A stretch of DNA of 40,016 nt, from positions 1 to 40,016 of the forward strand of contig NZ_JAPVQY010000068.1 of the NCBI RefSeq assembly GCF_027257875.1. Direction: 5' to 3'. This stretch comes from Burkholderia sp. IMCC1007 (GTDB taxonomy: Bacteria > Pseudomonadota > Gammaproteobacteria > Burkholderiales > Burkholderiaceae). The notes under the pieces were generated by a model. The model did not search any database. It worked only from the letters and a program-made list of their open reading frames with translations, and was not told the DNA's origin. Positions 7,805 to 15,848 of this stretch are shown here, piece by piece. Both the position numbers and the translations under genes were made by a program. Numbering within the stretch: position 1 is the stretch's first letter; each line of letters starts with the position of its first letter.

Positions 7805-8305
7805 ATGCACGCGATCACGCTCGATGCGACCGACTGCCGGATTCTGGCGGTCCTGCAGGAAGAGGGCAGAATCAGCAATCTCGATCTGGCGGAGCGGATC
7901 TCGCTGTCGCCGTCGGCCTGTTTGCGCCGGATGCGCCTGCTGGAGGACCAGGGCGTGATCGAGCACTACCGCGCATGCCTGAGCCGGGAGAAGCTCGGCT
8001 TCGAGCTCGAGGCGTTCGTTCAGGTATCGATGCGCAACGAGGAAAACCAGTGGCACGAGCGCTTCGCGGAAGCGCTGCGCGAGTGGCCGGAGGTGGTCGG
8101 CGCGTTCGTCGTGACGGGCGAGAGCCACTATCTGCTGCGCGTGCTCGCGCACAACCTCAAGCACTATTCGGATTTCGTGCTGAACCGGCTCTACAAGGCG
8201 CCGGGCGTGATGGACATCCGCTCGAACATCGTGCTGCAGACATTGAAGGACGAGGCGGGCGCGCCGGTCGGGCTGGCGCGCACCGGGGCGATCAAAGCGA
8301 TGTGA
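7805..8305 (+). CDS. kynR: Lrp/AsnC-family regulator of kynurenine genes
   Basis: 166 residues. An N-terminal winged helix-turn-helix (about 5-60; DCRILAVLQEEGRISNLDLAERISLSPSACLRR in outline) is followed by a RAM ligand-binding domain (about 65-150) ending in the usual Gly/Val-rich strand near VVTGESHYLLRV. Divergent from kynBUA, the arrangement described for KynR in Pseudomonas and Burkholderia, where kynurenine is the effector. ATG 7805 follows a weak purine stretch. Its stop lies inside the 3' end of the convergent flavin reductase gene, so the two coding regions overlap by 14 nt. The symbol rests on family and position. Confidence 0.85.
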   Translation: MHAITLDATDCRILAVLQEEGRISNLDLAERISLSPSACLRRMRLLEDQGVIEHYRACLSREKLGFELEAFVQVSMRNEENQWHERFAEALREWPEVVGAFVVTGESHYLLRVLAHNLKHYSDFVLNRLYKAPGVMDIRSNIVLQTLKDEAGAPVGLARTGAIKAM

Positions 8306-8801
8306 GCCCGTGGAAGGCGCCGCCGTGGAACACGAGCGGCGGCGCGTCGTCGGTTTCGGCCCGCACGCCGCAGCGCTCCACTTCGCCGACGAAGATCACG
8401 TGGTCGCCTTCGTCGTAGCGGCTGCGGTTGTGGCATTCGAACCACGCGAGCGCGCCGTCGAGCACCGGCATGCCCGAGTTGCCGGCCATGTGCGCGATCC
8501 CTTCGAAACGATCGCCCTTGTAGGTCGAGAACCGCTTGCACAGCTCCAGTTGCGACGCCGCGAGCACGTTCACCACGTAATGGCTGTTGCTGCGGAACAC
8601 CGGCGTCGACGCCGATTTGTGCGCGAGGCTCCACAGCACGAGCGGCGGGTCGAGCGACACCGAGTTGAACGAGCTCGCGGTGATGCCGATCAGTTGCCCG
8701 GACGGCGCACGCGTCGTGATGACCGTGACGCCGGTCGCGAACTGGCCGAGCGCCTGGCGAAATGCGGCCGAGTCGAAATCCGGTGGCGTGGGATGGTTCA
8801 T
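8292..8801 (-). CDS. Flavin reductase family protein (FMN-binding split barrel)
   Basis: 169 residues. It matches the HpaC/NtaB-type flavin reductase fold: FATGVTVITTR (21-31), the flavin-contact segment GITASSFNSVSLDPPLVL (39-56), then NVLAASQLELCKRFS and the late HVIFVGEVER strand. Such enzymes supply reduced FMN/FAD to two-component monooxygenases, or act alone as quinone or flavin reductases. No oxygenase partner lies beside it; the nearest related process is the kyn cluster whose regulator it overlaps. The start is set at ATG 8801; further upstream codons read a Pro/Arg-rich, non-family sequence. Substrate and partner unknown. Confidence 0.8.
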   Translation of the reverse strand: MNHPTPPDFDSAAFRQALGQFATGVTVITTRAPSGQLIGITASSFNSVSLDPPLVLWSLAHKSASTPVFRSNSHYVVNVLAASQLELCKRFSTYKGDRFEGIAHMAGNSGMPVLDGALAWFECHNRSRYDEGDHVIFVGEVERCGVRAETDDAPPLVFHGGAFHGLTSL

Positions 8802-9088
8802 CGGGCGGCCATCCGGGACGAAACGGGCGGGCGCGGCGCACGGCGAATCCGGCGGGCGCGGCGGACGAAAGGCGGCAAGGCCGCGGCGGTCGATTGGGAT
8901 GTGGTGCGCATGCCCGGATTTTAGCGGAATCGGCGCGGCCGGGCCCGTGCGGGCGGCGCATCGCGGCGCGAGCGTGAGGTAGCGAACACGGCCGCGCGGC
9001 GCCGAAATGGCGCGCCAACGCCGATTCCGCCGCGTTTCATTGCGCGCGGCCGCAGGCAGCGCGGTCGCGGAGGCACCGTGCCGCGTGG

Positions 9089-9763
9089 CTACCGTGCCGC
9101 TGCCAGCCCGAGCGACAGCGCGCCCGTCACGATCAGGCTCGATGCCCACACGGCATCGAGGTTGAACCAGCTCCGCGCGACGAATTTCAGCCCGAGATAG
9201 CGATAGACGAGCCACGCGAGCACGCCGCCCGTCGCGATCATCGCGGCCGCATGCACGGCCGCGACGACGAGCGCCATGCCGAGATGCGCGTCGACGAGCG
9301 TCGCGGCCGCGCGATGGCCGGCGTCCCGGGCGTCCCCGTCGAGTCCGCAGAGGCCGAGATAGATCGGCACGAGCATCAGCCCGGCGCCGTGCGCGATCGC
9401 GACCGCGAACGACCACAGCCCGAGCCGCGCCGGTGCGATCCGCGCGAGCGCACGCGGATGGCGGCGCCGGATCAGCAGCAGCGCGCCGAAGCCGATCACG
9501 AGCGCGCTCGCGCCGATCCGGATCGCCGACTGCCACGCGAGCAGCGCGGCGAGCAGCCCGAACGGCAGCATCACCATGAACACCGCGAGCGCGTGGCCGA
9601 GCGCCAGATAGCCGAGCGCCGCAACGAGTGCGCCGCCGCGGCGCGTCATCAGCGCGTTCGACACGGCCAGCGGCCAGCCCATCGCCGGATTCAGCCCGTG
9701 ATAGACGCCGCTTGCGAGTACCGCCGCCCACAGCGCGAGCGGCGCGGAGAGCGCCGCGTTCAA
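9089..9763 (-). CDS. Polytopic membrane protein coupled to the selenium-binding-protein gene
   Basis: About 224 residues with roughly seven hydrophobic segments. Histidines fall in or beside the segments: YHGLNPAMGW (H22), LGHALA, IAHGAG, DAHLG and AVHAAAM. I recognise the HGLNPAMGW-like motif as shared by a family of uncharacterised proteobacterial membrane proteins but know no function. The frame stays open far upstream into the neighbouring gene. I place the start at TTG 9763 because it overlaps the upstream TGA (9760-9762), giving translational coupling, and it sits just before the first hydrophobic stretch. The RBS is poor, so the start is uncertain. The histidines hint at a metal or haem role in support of the upstream enzyme; this is inference. 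Confidence 0.6.
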   Translation of the reverse strand: MNAALSAPLALWAAVLASGVYHGLNPAMGWPLAVSNALMTRRGGALVAALGYLALGHALAVFMVMLPFGLLAALLAWQSAIRIGASALVIGFGALLLIRRRHPRALARIAPARLGLWSFAVAIAHGAGLMLVPIYLGLCGLDGDARDAGHRAAATLVDAHLGMALVVAAVHAAAMIATGGVLAWLVYRYLGLKFVARSWFNLDAVWASSLIVTGALSLGLAAAR

Positions 9764-11166
9764 CGCTTGACCGACGGATAGCAGAACGAGTCGGTCGAGC
9801 AGTCGCCGCCTTCGAGCCGGATCTGGTGCGCGCGATAGCCGTCGGGGAAGTCGACCCAGTAGTCGTCGGCGAGCGTGAGCCCGCCGTCCGGCCCCGCATG
9901 CGCGAGCACCTGCGCGGCCGGCACGCCGTCCGGGTAGAACTGGTCGTCCCACGTCGAGTACAGCGAGTTGGTCCAGTACACGCGCCGGCCGTCACGGCTG
10001 ATTTCGACCATCTGCGGGCCGCCCGCGAACGCGCGGCCGTTCGAGTGCGGTGCCCGGCGCACGATCCCGCCGATCCGTACCGAGCCCGCGAGCACCGGCC
10101 GATGCGGATCCGACACGTCGTACTGGCGCATCTCGCCGGTGCCCCAGCACGATACGTACAGGAAGCGATCGTCGAGCGACAGGTCGATGTCGGTCACGAG
10201 CGGCGGCACCGCGCCGAAGCCTTTGAGCAGCGGCGGCAGCTCGTCGGCCGCGGCCGGCTCGGGCGGAATCGTCGCGGTTTTCTTCACATGGAACTGGCCG
10301 TCTTCGCGCCACCAGGTCCAGATCGACCCTTCGAGATTGGTCGTGTCGACCACGACGCCGACGAACCCGTACTCGCGCACCGGATCGTGCGCGGGCCGCA
10401 CTTCCAGCGCCATCTGGTGGTGCGCGCCGAGATCGATCGTCTGCACGTTGCGCCGCGCGCGCAGGTCCCAGAAATGCAGGCGGTGCCCGTACTTGTTCGC
10501 GAGCAGATCCTCGGGGACGATCCCGTTCTCGAATTGCGGCGGCAGCGCCCATTCGCTCGACACCATGTAGTCGCGCGGCAGGTTCCACCAGAAGTCGTAA
10601 TGCTTGTCCTGCGGGCCGCGGTCGATCTCCCAGCGGCCGAGCACGTCGAAGGTCTCGCAATCCATGATGAAGATGCCGGGCGCGCCATCGGTGCCGTCCT
10701 TGCCCGCGCCGCCGAGCGTGCTCACGTAGATGCCCTCGGGGCCGCAATGCACGGTGTGCGGCCGCGAATAGCCCGTCTTCGCGAAGATCTCGTCGGGCTC
10801 GATGATCTTGTGGATGCGCGCCTGCGTCGGATGCGGCTTCGTGTCGATCACGTAGATGCGCGACGAGCGCAGCCCCGGGATGATCAGGAAGCGTCGCTCG
10901 AGAAACGCGTGGCCGGTGAGCGGCGACAGCGACGACGAACACGCATTCCAGCCGAAGTGGTGAAACTCGTCGCCGGTGTTCGGCATCGTCACCGTGTGGA
11001 CGATTTTTCCGTAGGTCGCGGAGCCCGGCTTCACGTCGATCACGGCGAGCGCGTCGGGGCTGGAAAAATCGGGGCTCAGCAACAACGTATAGGCAAACTC
11101 TTCCGCCGGCGCCTGCATCGCAAGTTCCGGCGAAGCGTGAAAGGTCGGGTCGGGCCGCATGCTCAT
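9760..11166 (-). CDS. Selenium-binding protein family (SBP56) / methanethiol oxidase-like
   Basis: 468 residues, the full length of the SBP56 family, which in bacteria and humans includes copper-dependent methanethiol oxidases (methanethiol to formaldehyde, H2S and H2O2). Seen: LLLSPDFSSPDALAVIDV at the start, HHFGWNACSSS (69-79), LRSSRIYVIDTK, SRPHTVHCGPEG (134-144), KHYDFWWN (188-195), HRLHFWDL, and many conserved histidines. The human CSSC motif reads CSSS here, so the second cysteine is missing. No signal peptide is visible, so a cytoplasmic location is likely, unlike the exported Hyphomicrobium enzyme. ATG 11166 follows agagg by about 7 nt; an ATG two codons later is possible. Family certain, substrate not proven. 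Confidence 0.85.
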   Translation of the reverse strand: MSMRPDPTFHASPELAMQAPAEEFAYTLLLSPDFSSPDALAVIDVKPGSATYGKIVHTVTMPNTGDEFHHFGWNACSSSLSPLTGHAFLERRFLIIPGLRSSRIYVIDTKPHPTQARIHKIIEPDEIFAKTGYSRPHTVHCGPEGIYVSTLGGAGKDGTDGAPGIFIMDCETFDVLGRWEIDRGPQDKHYDFWWNLPRDYMVSSEWALPPQFENGIVPEDLLANKYGHRLHFWDLRARRNVQTIDLGAHHQMALEVRPAHDPVREYGFVGVVVDTTNLEGSIWTWWREDGQFHVKKTATIPPEPAAADELPPLLKGFGAVPPLVTDIDLSLDDRFLYVSCWGTGEMRQYDVSDPHRPVLAGSVRIGGIVRRAPHSNGRAFAGGPQMVEISRDGRRVYWTNSLYSTWDDQFYPDGVPAAQVLAHAGPDGGLTLADDYWVDFPDGYRAHQIRLEGGDCSTDSFCYPSVKR

Positions 11167-11703
11167 CGGGGTGCCTCTGTCGGTTGGGTCGGGTCGTTGG
11201 CGCACGGCCGTTCGCTGCGGTGCGCGGGGGTGTAGGCGTTGCGCGGCGCGCGCGTCGGCGCGACGCGCGTTGACGTGCATCAGGTCGGGAAAGCGGGTGG
11301 GCGCGAGGGCCCGGATCGCTGCGCATGGCAGCGCGAGGATGCAGGTGAAGCGGCGGCGCGCGGTGCGCCGACGGACGGGCTCGCGATGCGGGCGATCTCT
11401 GCTAAGGCGTGCATATCGATGTTCCGGCGGATGATGGGTACATCAGGAGCGGGCAGGCATCGGACGCTGCGTGCAGCCGGACGGTGTGCCGTCAAGGCGA
11501 CGCGTGACTGAGTGTAGAAGTGTAGACGAGAAACGCGCGGCCGGTCGTGCGTGGCGAGCATGCGGTTCTGCCGGATTCGCACGCGAGTGCGATACTTGAA
11601 CGCGTGCCGCTTCGCCCCGTGCCAACGGGCGGCGGCGAGACGAACAGGCGGCGGCGCGCACGCGCGCGCGTGCCGCCGCTGTCATCAACGAGGGACTGAC
11701 TTC
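11167..11703. other. Intergenic region between the SBP56-type gene and msrA
   Basis: 537 nt between divergent genes. Short frames exist on both strands but none has both a convincing RBS and a protein-like composition. It must hold the promoters of both genes; I find no clear -35/-10 pair. An alternating purine-pyrimidine stretch (cgcacgcgcgcgcgtg, about 11657-11672) lies 30 nt before msrA. Confidence 0.5.
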
Positions 11704-12264
11704 ATGGGGAACGACATGCTTGAAACCGCAACTGTGGGCGGCGGGTGTTTCTGGTGCACGGAGGCCGTGTTTCTCGACGTCGACGGCGTGACGGCCGTCC
11801 AGTCGGGCTATGCGGGCGGCCATACGCGCAACCCCGGCTATCGCGACGTGTGCGAAGGCGACACCGGCCACGCGGAGGTCGTGAACGTGACGTTCGATCC
11901 GGCCCGCATCGGCTATCGCGAGATCCTCGAGATCTTCTTCGCGACGCACGATCCGACCCAGCTGAACCGGCAGGGCAACGACGTCGGCACGCAGTACCGT
12001 TCGGTCGTGTTCACGCATTCGGATGCGCAGCGCGACATCGCGCTCGACGTGATCCGCGAGCTGGAGCGCGAACAGGTGTTCGGGCAGCCGATCGTCACGC
12101 AGGTCGTGCCGCTCGACGACAACTACTGGCCGGCCGAGGACTATCACCAGAACTATTACGCGCGCAATCCGGGGCAGGGCTACTGCTCGGTCGTGATCGG
12201 GCCGAAGCTCGCGAAATTCCGCCAGAAATTCTCGCACCGGCTGAAGTCGCTGCGCGGCGCATGA
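11704..12264 (+). CDS. msrA: Peptide-methionine (S)-S-oxide reductase
   Basis: 186 residues. It reduces methionine S-sulfoxide in proteins and free methionine, using thioredoxin. The catalytic motif GGCFWC is at residues 13-18 with C15 as nucleophile. Also visible are the family segments GYAGG, GHAEVV, THDPTQLNRQGNDVGTQYRS and the C-terminal DYHQNYY. A C-terminal cysteine in GQGYCSVVIGPK could serve as the recycling cysteine. ATG 11704 has gaggg 9 nt upstream; an in-frame ATG at 11716 is a weaker alternative. It is convergent with the DUF72 gene, and its stop codon is the first unit of a tandem repeat array. Confidence 0.95.
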   Translation: MGNDMLETATVGGGCFWCTEAVFLDVDGVTAVQSGYAGGHTRNPGYRDVCEGDTGHAEVVNVTFDPARIGYREILEIFFATHDPTQLNRQGNDVGTQYRSVVFTHSDAQRDIALDVIRELEREQVFGQPIVTQVVPLDDNYWPAEDYHQNYYARNPGQGYCSVVIGPKLAKFRQKFSHRLKSLRGA

Positions 12265-12384
12265 GCGGCCGGTGAGCGGCGGCTAAGCGGGCACGAAGCG
12301 GCCGACGAAGCGGCCGACGAAGCGGCCAATAAGCAGCCACTGAGCGGCGACCAAGCGCCCACGAAGCGCCCCCTAAGCGGCGCC
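12262..12384. repeat. Degenerate tandem array, 11 units of 11-12 nt
   Basis: Eleven consecutive units follow the pattern nnAGCGGCCnc, for example tgagcggccgg, taagcgggcac, gaagcggccgac. They start at 12262, 12273, 12284, 12295, 12307, 12319, 12330, 12341, 12352, 12363 and 12374. Nine are 11 nt long and two are 12 nt. The first unit begins on the msrA stop codon and the last runs into the 3' end of the DUF72 gene. No strong stem with a T-run is seen, so a simple intrinsic terminator is not obvious. Expansion by slippage is the plainest origin. Confidence 0.8.
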
Positions 12385-13701
12385 TGATACCACCGCCGCC
12401 TCGTTGCGCCAGTGCGCGCACGCGGCGGCGATCTCGCGCGCGAGCGCGACGCACGACAGCGGCGCGGAGCCCTCCGCCTTGTTGTTGATCGTGATGATCA
12501 CCGGCTGTCCGGCCAGCGCGTAGCGCGCGGCCAGTTCGGCGAGCGCCGAGCGCGTGGCCGGATCCTCGTCGACGAGCTTGTCGAACGGCTCGTACTTCGC
12601 TTTCGCCTGCTCGTACTTGAATCCGCCGTGCAGGCTCCAGCGCACGATCAGCGGCCCCGGCGCATCGCCGTCGAGCAGCGCGAGCGCGGCCGCCTGGCGC
12701 AGCGGGTCGGGCATCCGTGCGTGCAGGCCGACGCAGTAGCGCACGCCGAGCGTCGCGAGCGCACGGATGAAGCGCGGCGTCAGCAGGCTCGCGTCGCGAA
12801 TCTCGATCGCGTAGCGCGTGCCGTCGGCGCCCGCTGCGAGCGGCGGCAGCGCCGCAAAGAACGCCGACAGCCGGTCGATCAGCGCGGCCGGGTCGGCGAG
12901 CAGCTGATCGGGCATCGGCGAGAACTGGAACACGAGCACGCCGGCCTTGTTGCCGAGCCCATCGACGCACGGCTGCACGAATTCCGTCGTCGCGAGCTGC
13001 GCGTCGAGAAAGGTCGGGTTCGGCCCCGACGGCTCGCCGCGACGTCCGCGCACCACCGCATCGGTCACCGATGCCGGCGCTTTCACGACGAAGCGGAAAT
13101 CGTCCGGCACCTGTTGCGCGTAGCGCAGGTAGTCGGCCACCGACAGCGGACCGTAGAACGACCGGTCCAGGCTCACGCTTCTCAGCAGCGGATGCGCGCC
13201 GTACGCCGCGAGCCCTTCGCGCGACAGCTTCGTCTGCGCGAAGTCGCCGTCGTAGACGATGCCGTTCCAGCCGGGGAAGAACCACGACGACGTGCCGAGC
13301 CGCACGTTCGGCGGCAGCGCGGCCGCCGCGTCGGCAACCTCCGCGGAGATCGGCGCGGGCGGCACGCCGCGCGGGCGCCGGCCTTTCTTCGGCGGCGCGG
13401 CGGGCAGGGATGGTTCGTCCCACAGCATGCCGGAGGCGGGCGCGGGTGCTTCGTCCGGGGCGGACGGGCGCTGCGCTGCGCGGCGGATGCGGGCAGGCGG
13501 CTGCGCGTCGTCGCCTTCGTCGGCCGTCACGTGTTCGCTGCGGCCTGCAGCGTCGGCGCCGGGCGCAGCCGCGCGTGCGTCGTCGGGCGGCCCGCCGAAT
13601 AGGCCGAACAGGTCGAACTGCCCTTCGGCGTGCGACCCGTCAGTGTCGTCGCGCTGCTGTCGTTGCGCCGGCGTGTTGCGCCGCGTGCTGCCGTCACCCA
13701 T
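12373..13701 (-). CDS. DUF72 (YecE-like) protein with a long disordered N-terminus
   Basis: 442 residues. The DUF72 domain occupies about 140-435: GTSSWFFPGWNGIVYDGDF, SVSLDRSFYGPLS, FRFVVKAPASVTD, VFQFSPMPDQL, AIEIRDASLL and a C-terminal INNKAEGSAPLS, in a TIM-barrel-like family. The function is unknown; a computational study of a Thermotoga member proposed likeness to endonuclease IV. Before the domain lie about 135 residues rich in Ala, Pro, Asp and Arg, expected to be disordered. These include QFDLF (28-32), which resembles a DNA sliding-clamp binding motif. ATG 13701 is the first plausible start after the upstream gene cfa, with a weak RBS; later starts would remove the motif. Its stop lies in the tandem array. 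Confidence 0.8.
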   Translation of the reverse strand: MGDGSTRRNTPAQRQQRDDTDGSHAEGQFDLFGLFGGPPDDARAAAPGADAAGRSEHVTADEGDDAQPPARIRRAAQRPSAPDEAPAPASGMLWDEPSLPAAPPKKGRRPRGVPPAPISAEVADAAAALPPNVRLGTSSWFFPGWNGIVYDGDFAQTKLSREGLAAYGAHPLLRSVSLDRSFYGPLSVADYLRYAQQVPDDFRFVVKAPASVTDAVVRGRRGEPSGPNPTFLDAQLATTEFVQPCVDGLGNKAGVLVFQFSPMPDQLLADPAALIDRLSAFFAALPPLAAGADGTRYAIEIRDASLLTPRFIRALATLGVRYCVGLHARMPDPLRQAAALALLDGDAPGPLIVRWSLHGGFKYEQAKAKYEPFDKLVDEDPATRSALAELAARYALAGQPVIITINNKAEGSAPLSCVALAREIAAACAHWRNEAAVVSGAA

Positions 13702-13724
13702 GCATGCCCAGCGTCGAATGCCGC

Positions 13725-14945
13725 CTAGCGCGGCAGCGGGTTTTCGTACATATAGCGCCGCGACCACGGCAGCGTTTTCGCGCTGCGGCCGGCCTTGCGG
13801 CACACGATCTGGAAGATCGACACGTCGTCGTGCTCGAACGCATACGCGCAGCCGGCAAGATACACGCGCCAGATGCGGAATTTTTCGTCGTCGACGAGTG
13901 CGCGCGCCCGGTCCGCCTTCGCCTCGAAGTTCTCGGTCCAGATCTCGAGCGTGCGCGCATAGTGTCGCCGCAGGCTTTCGATGTCAATCGCCTCGAGCCC
14001 GCCGCGCTGCGCCGCTTCGAGCGCGAGGCTGATGTGCGGCAGCTCGCCGTCCGGGAACACGTAGCGATCGATGAACTCGCCGCCGCCGAGCGCCGTCTCG
14101 CCGCTTTCCGCGTCGGTCGACGTGATCCCGTGATTCATCGCGATGCCGTCGTCGGTCAGCAGGTCGTGCACGCGCGAGAAATAGAGCGGCAGGTTCTTGC
14201 GGCCGACGTGCTCGAACATCCCGACGCTCGTGATCCGGTCGAACTGGCCCTCGATCTCGCGATAGTCCTGCAGCCGGATCTCGATCTTGTCCTCGAGCCC
14301 CGCGGCCTTCACGCGGGCGGTCGCCAGATCGAACTGGTTCTGCGACAGCGTCACGCCGAGGCACGTCGCGCCGAACTTCTGCGCGGCGCGCAGCACGAGC
14401 GCGCCCCAGCCACAGCCGATGTCGAGCAGGCGCTGGCCGGGCTCGAGCCGGATCTTGGTCAGGATGTGGTCGATCTTCTTGATCTGCGCGGTCGCGAGAT
14501 CTTCGTCGCCGTTCTCGAAGTACGCACACGAGTACACCATGTTCTCGTCGAGCCACAGCTGGTAGAACTCGTTCGACACGTCGTAGTGATACTGGATCGC
14601 CTTCTTGTCGGTGCTCTTCGTGTGATTGAAGTAGCGCCGCACGCGCGCGAGCTTGTTCGCGTTGGTGACCGTGTTGCGCGCGAGCGAATAGCTGATGTTG
14701 ATGATGTCCGACAGCCTGCCTTCGATGTCGATCTTGCCCTTCACGTATGCCTCGCCGAGGTTGTCGAGGCTGGGTTCGAGCAACAGCGGCAACGCCGACG
14801 CGCTGTTGACCTTCAGCGTGACCTGCGGCGCGCTGAAGGTGCCGAAATCGAGTTGTTCGCCGTTCCATAGCACGAGGCGCGCAGGGATGTTCGCCTTTGC
14901 CCGTACTTCGTCCGCCCACTGTGCCAGCTTCTTTTCCCAGAACAT
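13725..14945 (-). CDS. cfa: Cyclopropane-fatty-acyl-phospholipid synthase
   Basis: 406 residues. It transfers a methylene group from S-adenosylmethionine to cis double bonds of membrane phospholipids, hardening the membrane in stationary phase and acid. Visible: QYHYDVSNEFYQLWLDENM (118-136), YSCAYF (138-143), SAM-binding LDIGCGWGALVLR (175-187), a later GVTLSQNQ and FDRITSVGMFEHVG, and YVFPDGELP. ATG 14945 is chosen because ggag lies 8 nt upstream; a longer in-frame start would add 13 residues without RBS support. 23 nt separate it from the DUF72 gene, so the two may be co-transcribed. Confidence 0.95.
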   Translation of the reverse strand: MFWEKKLAQWADEVRAKANIPARLVLWNGEQLDFGTFSAPQVTLKVNSASALPLLLEPSLDNLGEAYVKGKIDIEGRLSDIINISYSLARNTVTNANKLARVRRYFNHTKSTDKKAIQYHYDVSNEFYQLWLDENMVYSCAYFENGDEDLATAQIKKIDHILTKIRLEPGQRLLDIGCGWGALVLRAAQKFGATCLGVTLSQNQFDLATARVKAAGLEDKIEIRLQDYREIEGQFDRITSVGMFEHVGRKNLPLYFSRVHDLLTDDGIAMNHGITSTDAESGETALGGGEFIDRYVFPDGELPHISLALEAAQRGGLEAIDIESLRRHYARTLEIWTENFEAKADRARALVDDEKFRIWRVYLAGCAYAFEHDDVSIFQIVCRKAGRSAKTLPWSRRYMYENPLPR

Positions 14946-15075
14946 TTGGATTCTCCGTTTGTTCGTTGGATCGAATACAGCCAAGTATCTTGACCGGCGC
15001 CCGCCTTGCTGCGCGGGCGCCCGGATGCAACACGAGACACGGCCGGCACGCGCCGGCGCCGCCGCCGCCGCCGGC

Positions 15076-15720
15076 TTACGGCGACAGTCGCGAGATCGTC
15101 CAGCCCGACGCGGCGGTGGCGTCGCGCGTATAGAGCAGGCGATCGTGCAGCCGCGACGGGCGCCCCTGCCAGAACTCGATCGCGTCGGGCACGACGCGAT
15201 AGCCGCCCCAGTGCGGCGGGCGCGGCGGGTTCTCGCCGTAGCGCTCGGCCACCTCTTTCTCGCGCGCTTCGAGCGTCGCGCGGCTGTCGATCACCGCGCT
15301 CTGCTCGGAAGCCCACGCACCGATGCGCGAGCCGAGCGGGCGCGACGCGAAATAGCGGTCGCTTTCCTCGGCGCTGGTTTTCTCGATGCGGCCCTCGATG
15401 CGCACCTGTCGCTCGAGCTCGATCCAGTAGAACAGCAGCGCCGCTTGCGGATGGGCGGCGAGGTCGCGGCCCTTGCGGCTTTCGTAATTGGTAAAGAAGA
15501 CGAACCCGCGTTCGTCGACACCCTTGATGAGCACAATTCGGGCCGACGGCCGGCCGTCGTCGCCGACGGTGGCGAGCGTCATCGTGTTGGGCTCGGGAAG
15601 TTTGGCGGCGAGCGCCTCCTTGAACCAGCGATCGAACTGGGCGAAGGGGTCGGGGGCGGCATCGGCTTCGTCGAGCGAAGCACGCGAATAGTTGATGCGA
15701 AGATCGGCGAGAGTCGTCAT
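15076..15720 (-). CDS. pdxH: Pyridoxine/pyridoxamine 5'-phosphate oxidase
   Basis: 214 residues. FMN-dependent oxidase making pyridoxal 5'-phosphate from PNP or PMP. It shows the family order: LRINYSRASLDE near the N-terminus, PDPFAQFDRWFKEAL, EPNTMTLATVG, SARIVLIKGVDERGFVFFTNYESRKG (in parts), FYWIELERQVRIEG, FASRPLGSRIGAWAS and the C-terminal WGGYRVVPDAIEFWQGRPSRLHDR region with the substrate-binding Arg and His. ATG 15720 gives the standard start. On the minus strand a TATACT box lies about 30 nt upstream (15748-15753) without a clear -35. The 130-nt gap to cfa holds a short CCG run. Confidence 0.95.
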   Translation of the reverse strand: MTTLADLRINYSRASLDEADAAPDPFAQFDRWFKEALAAKLPEPNTMTLATVGDDGRPSARIVLIKGVDERGFVFFTNYESRKGRDLAAHPQAALLFYWIELERQVRIEGRIEKTSAEESDRYFASRPLGSRIGAWASEQSAVIDSRATLEAREKEVAERYGENPPRPPHWGGYRVVPDAIEFWQGRPSRLHDRLLYTRDATAASGWTISRLSP

Positions 15721-15848
15721 GTTATGCAAACGCTTCAATCTGGGGCCAGTATAGCGAACGCTGGAGAATCGTGCGTGCACAGTGGCGCGTACGGGCGGGG
15801 ATCTCAGGCAGAATAGAGGGCTGCTCGACTTACGTTTTCCTTGCTGAT

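Noticed and set aside
8191..9018. Long open frame on the minus strand overlapping the flavin reductase gene
   Set aside because: Arg/Pro/Ala-rich translation without domain features; it is a by-product of GC-rich codon use in the real gene.
11280..11412. 44-codon frame (MHALAEIARIAS...) on the minus strand upstream of the SBP56-type gene
   Set aside because: Weak RBS and Pro/Ser/Arg composition typical of chance frames here; no support for translation.
12262..12384. CRISPR array
   Set aside because: Units are 11-12 nt and directly abutting, with no spacers and no cas genes.
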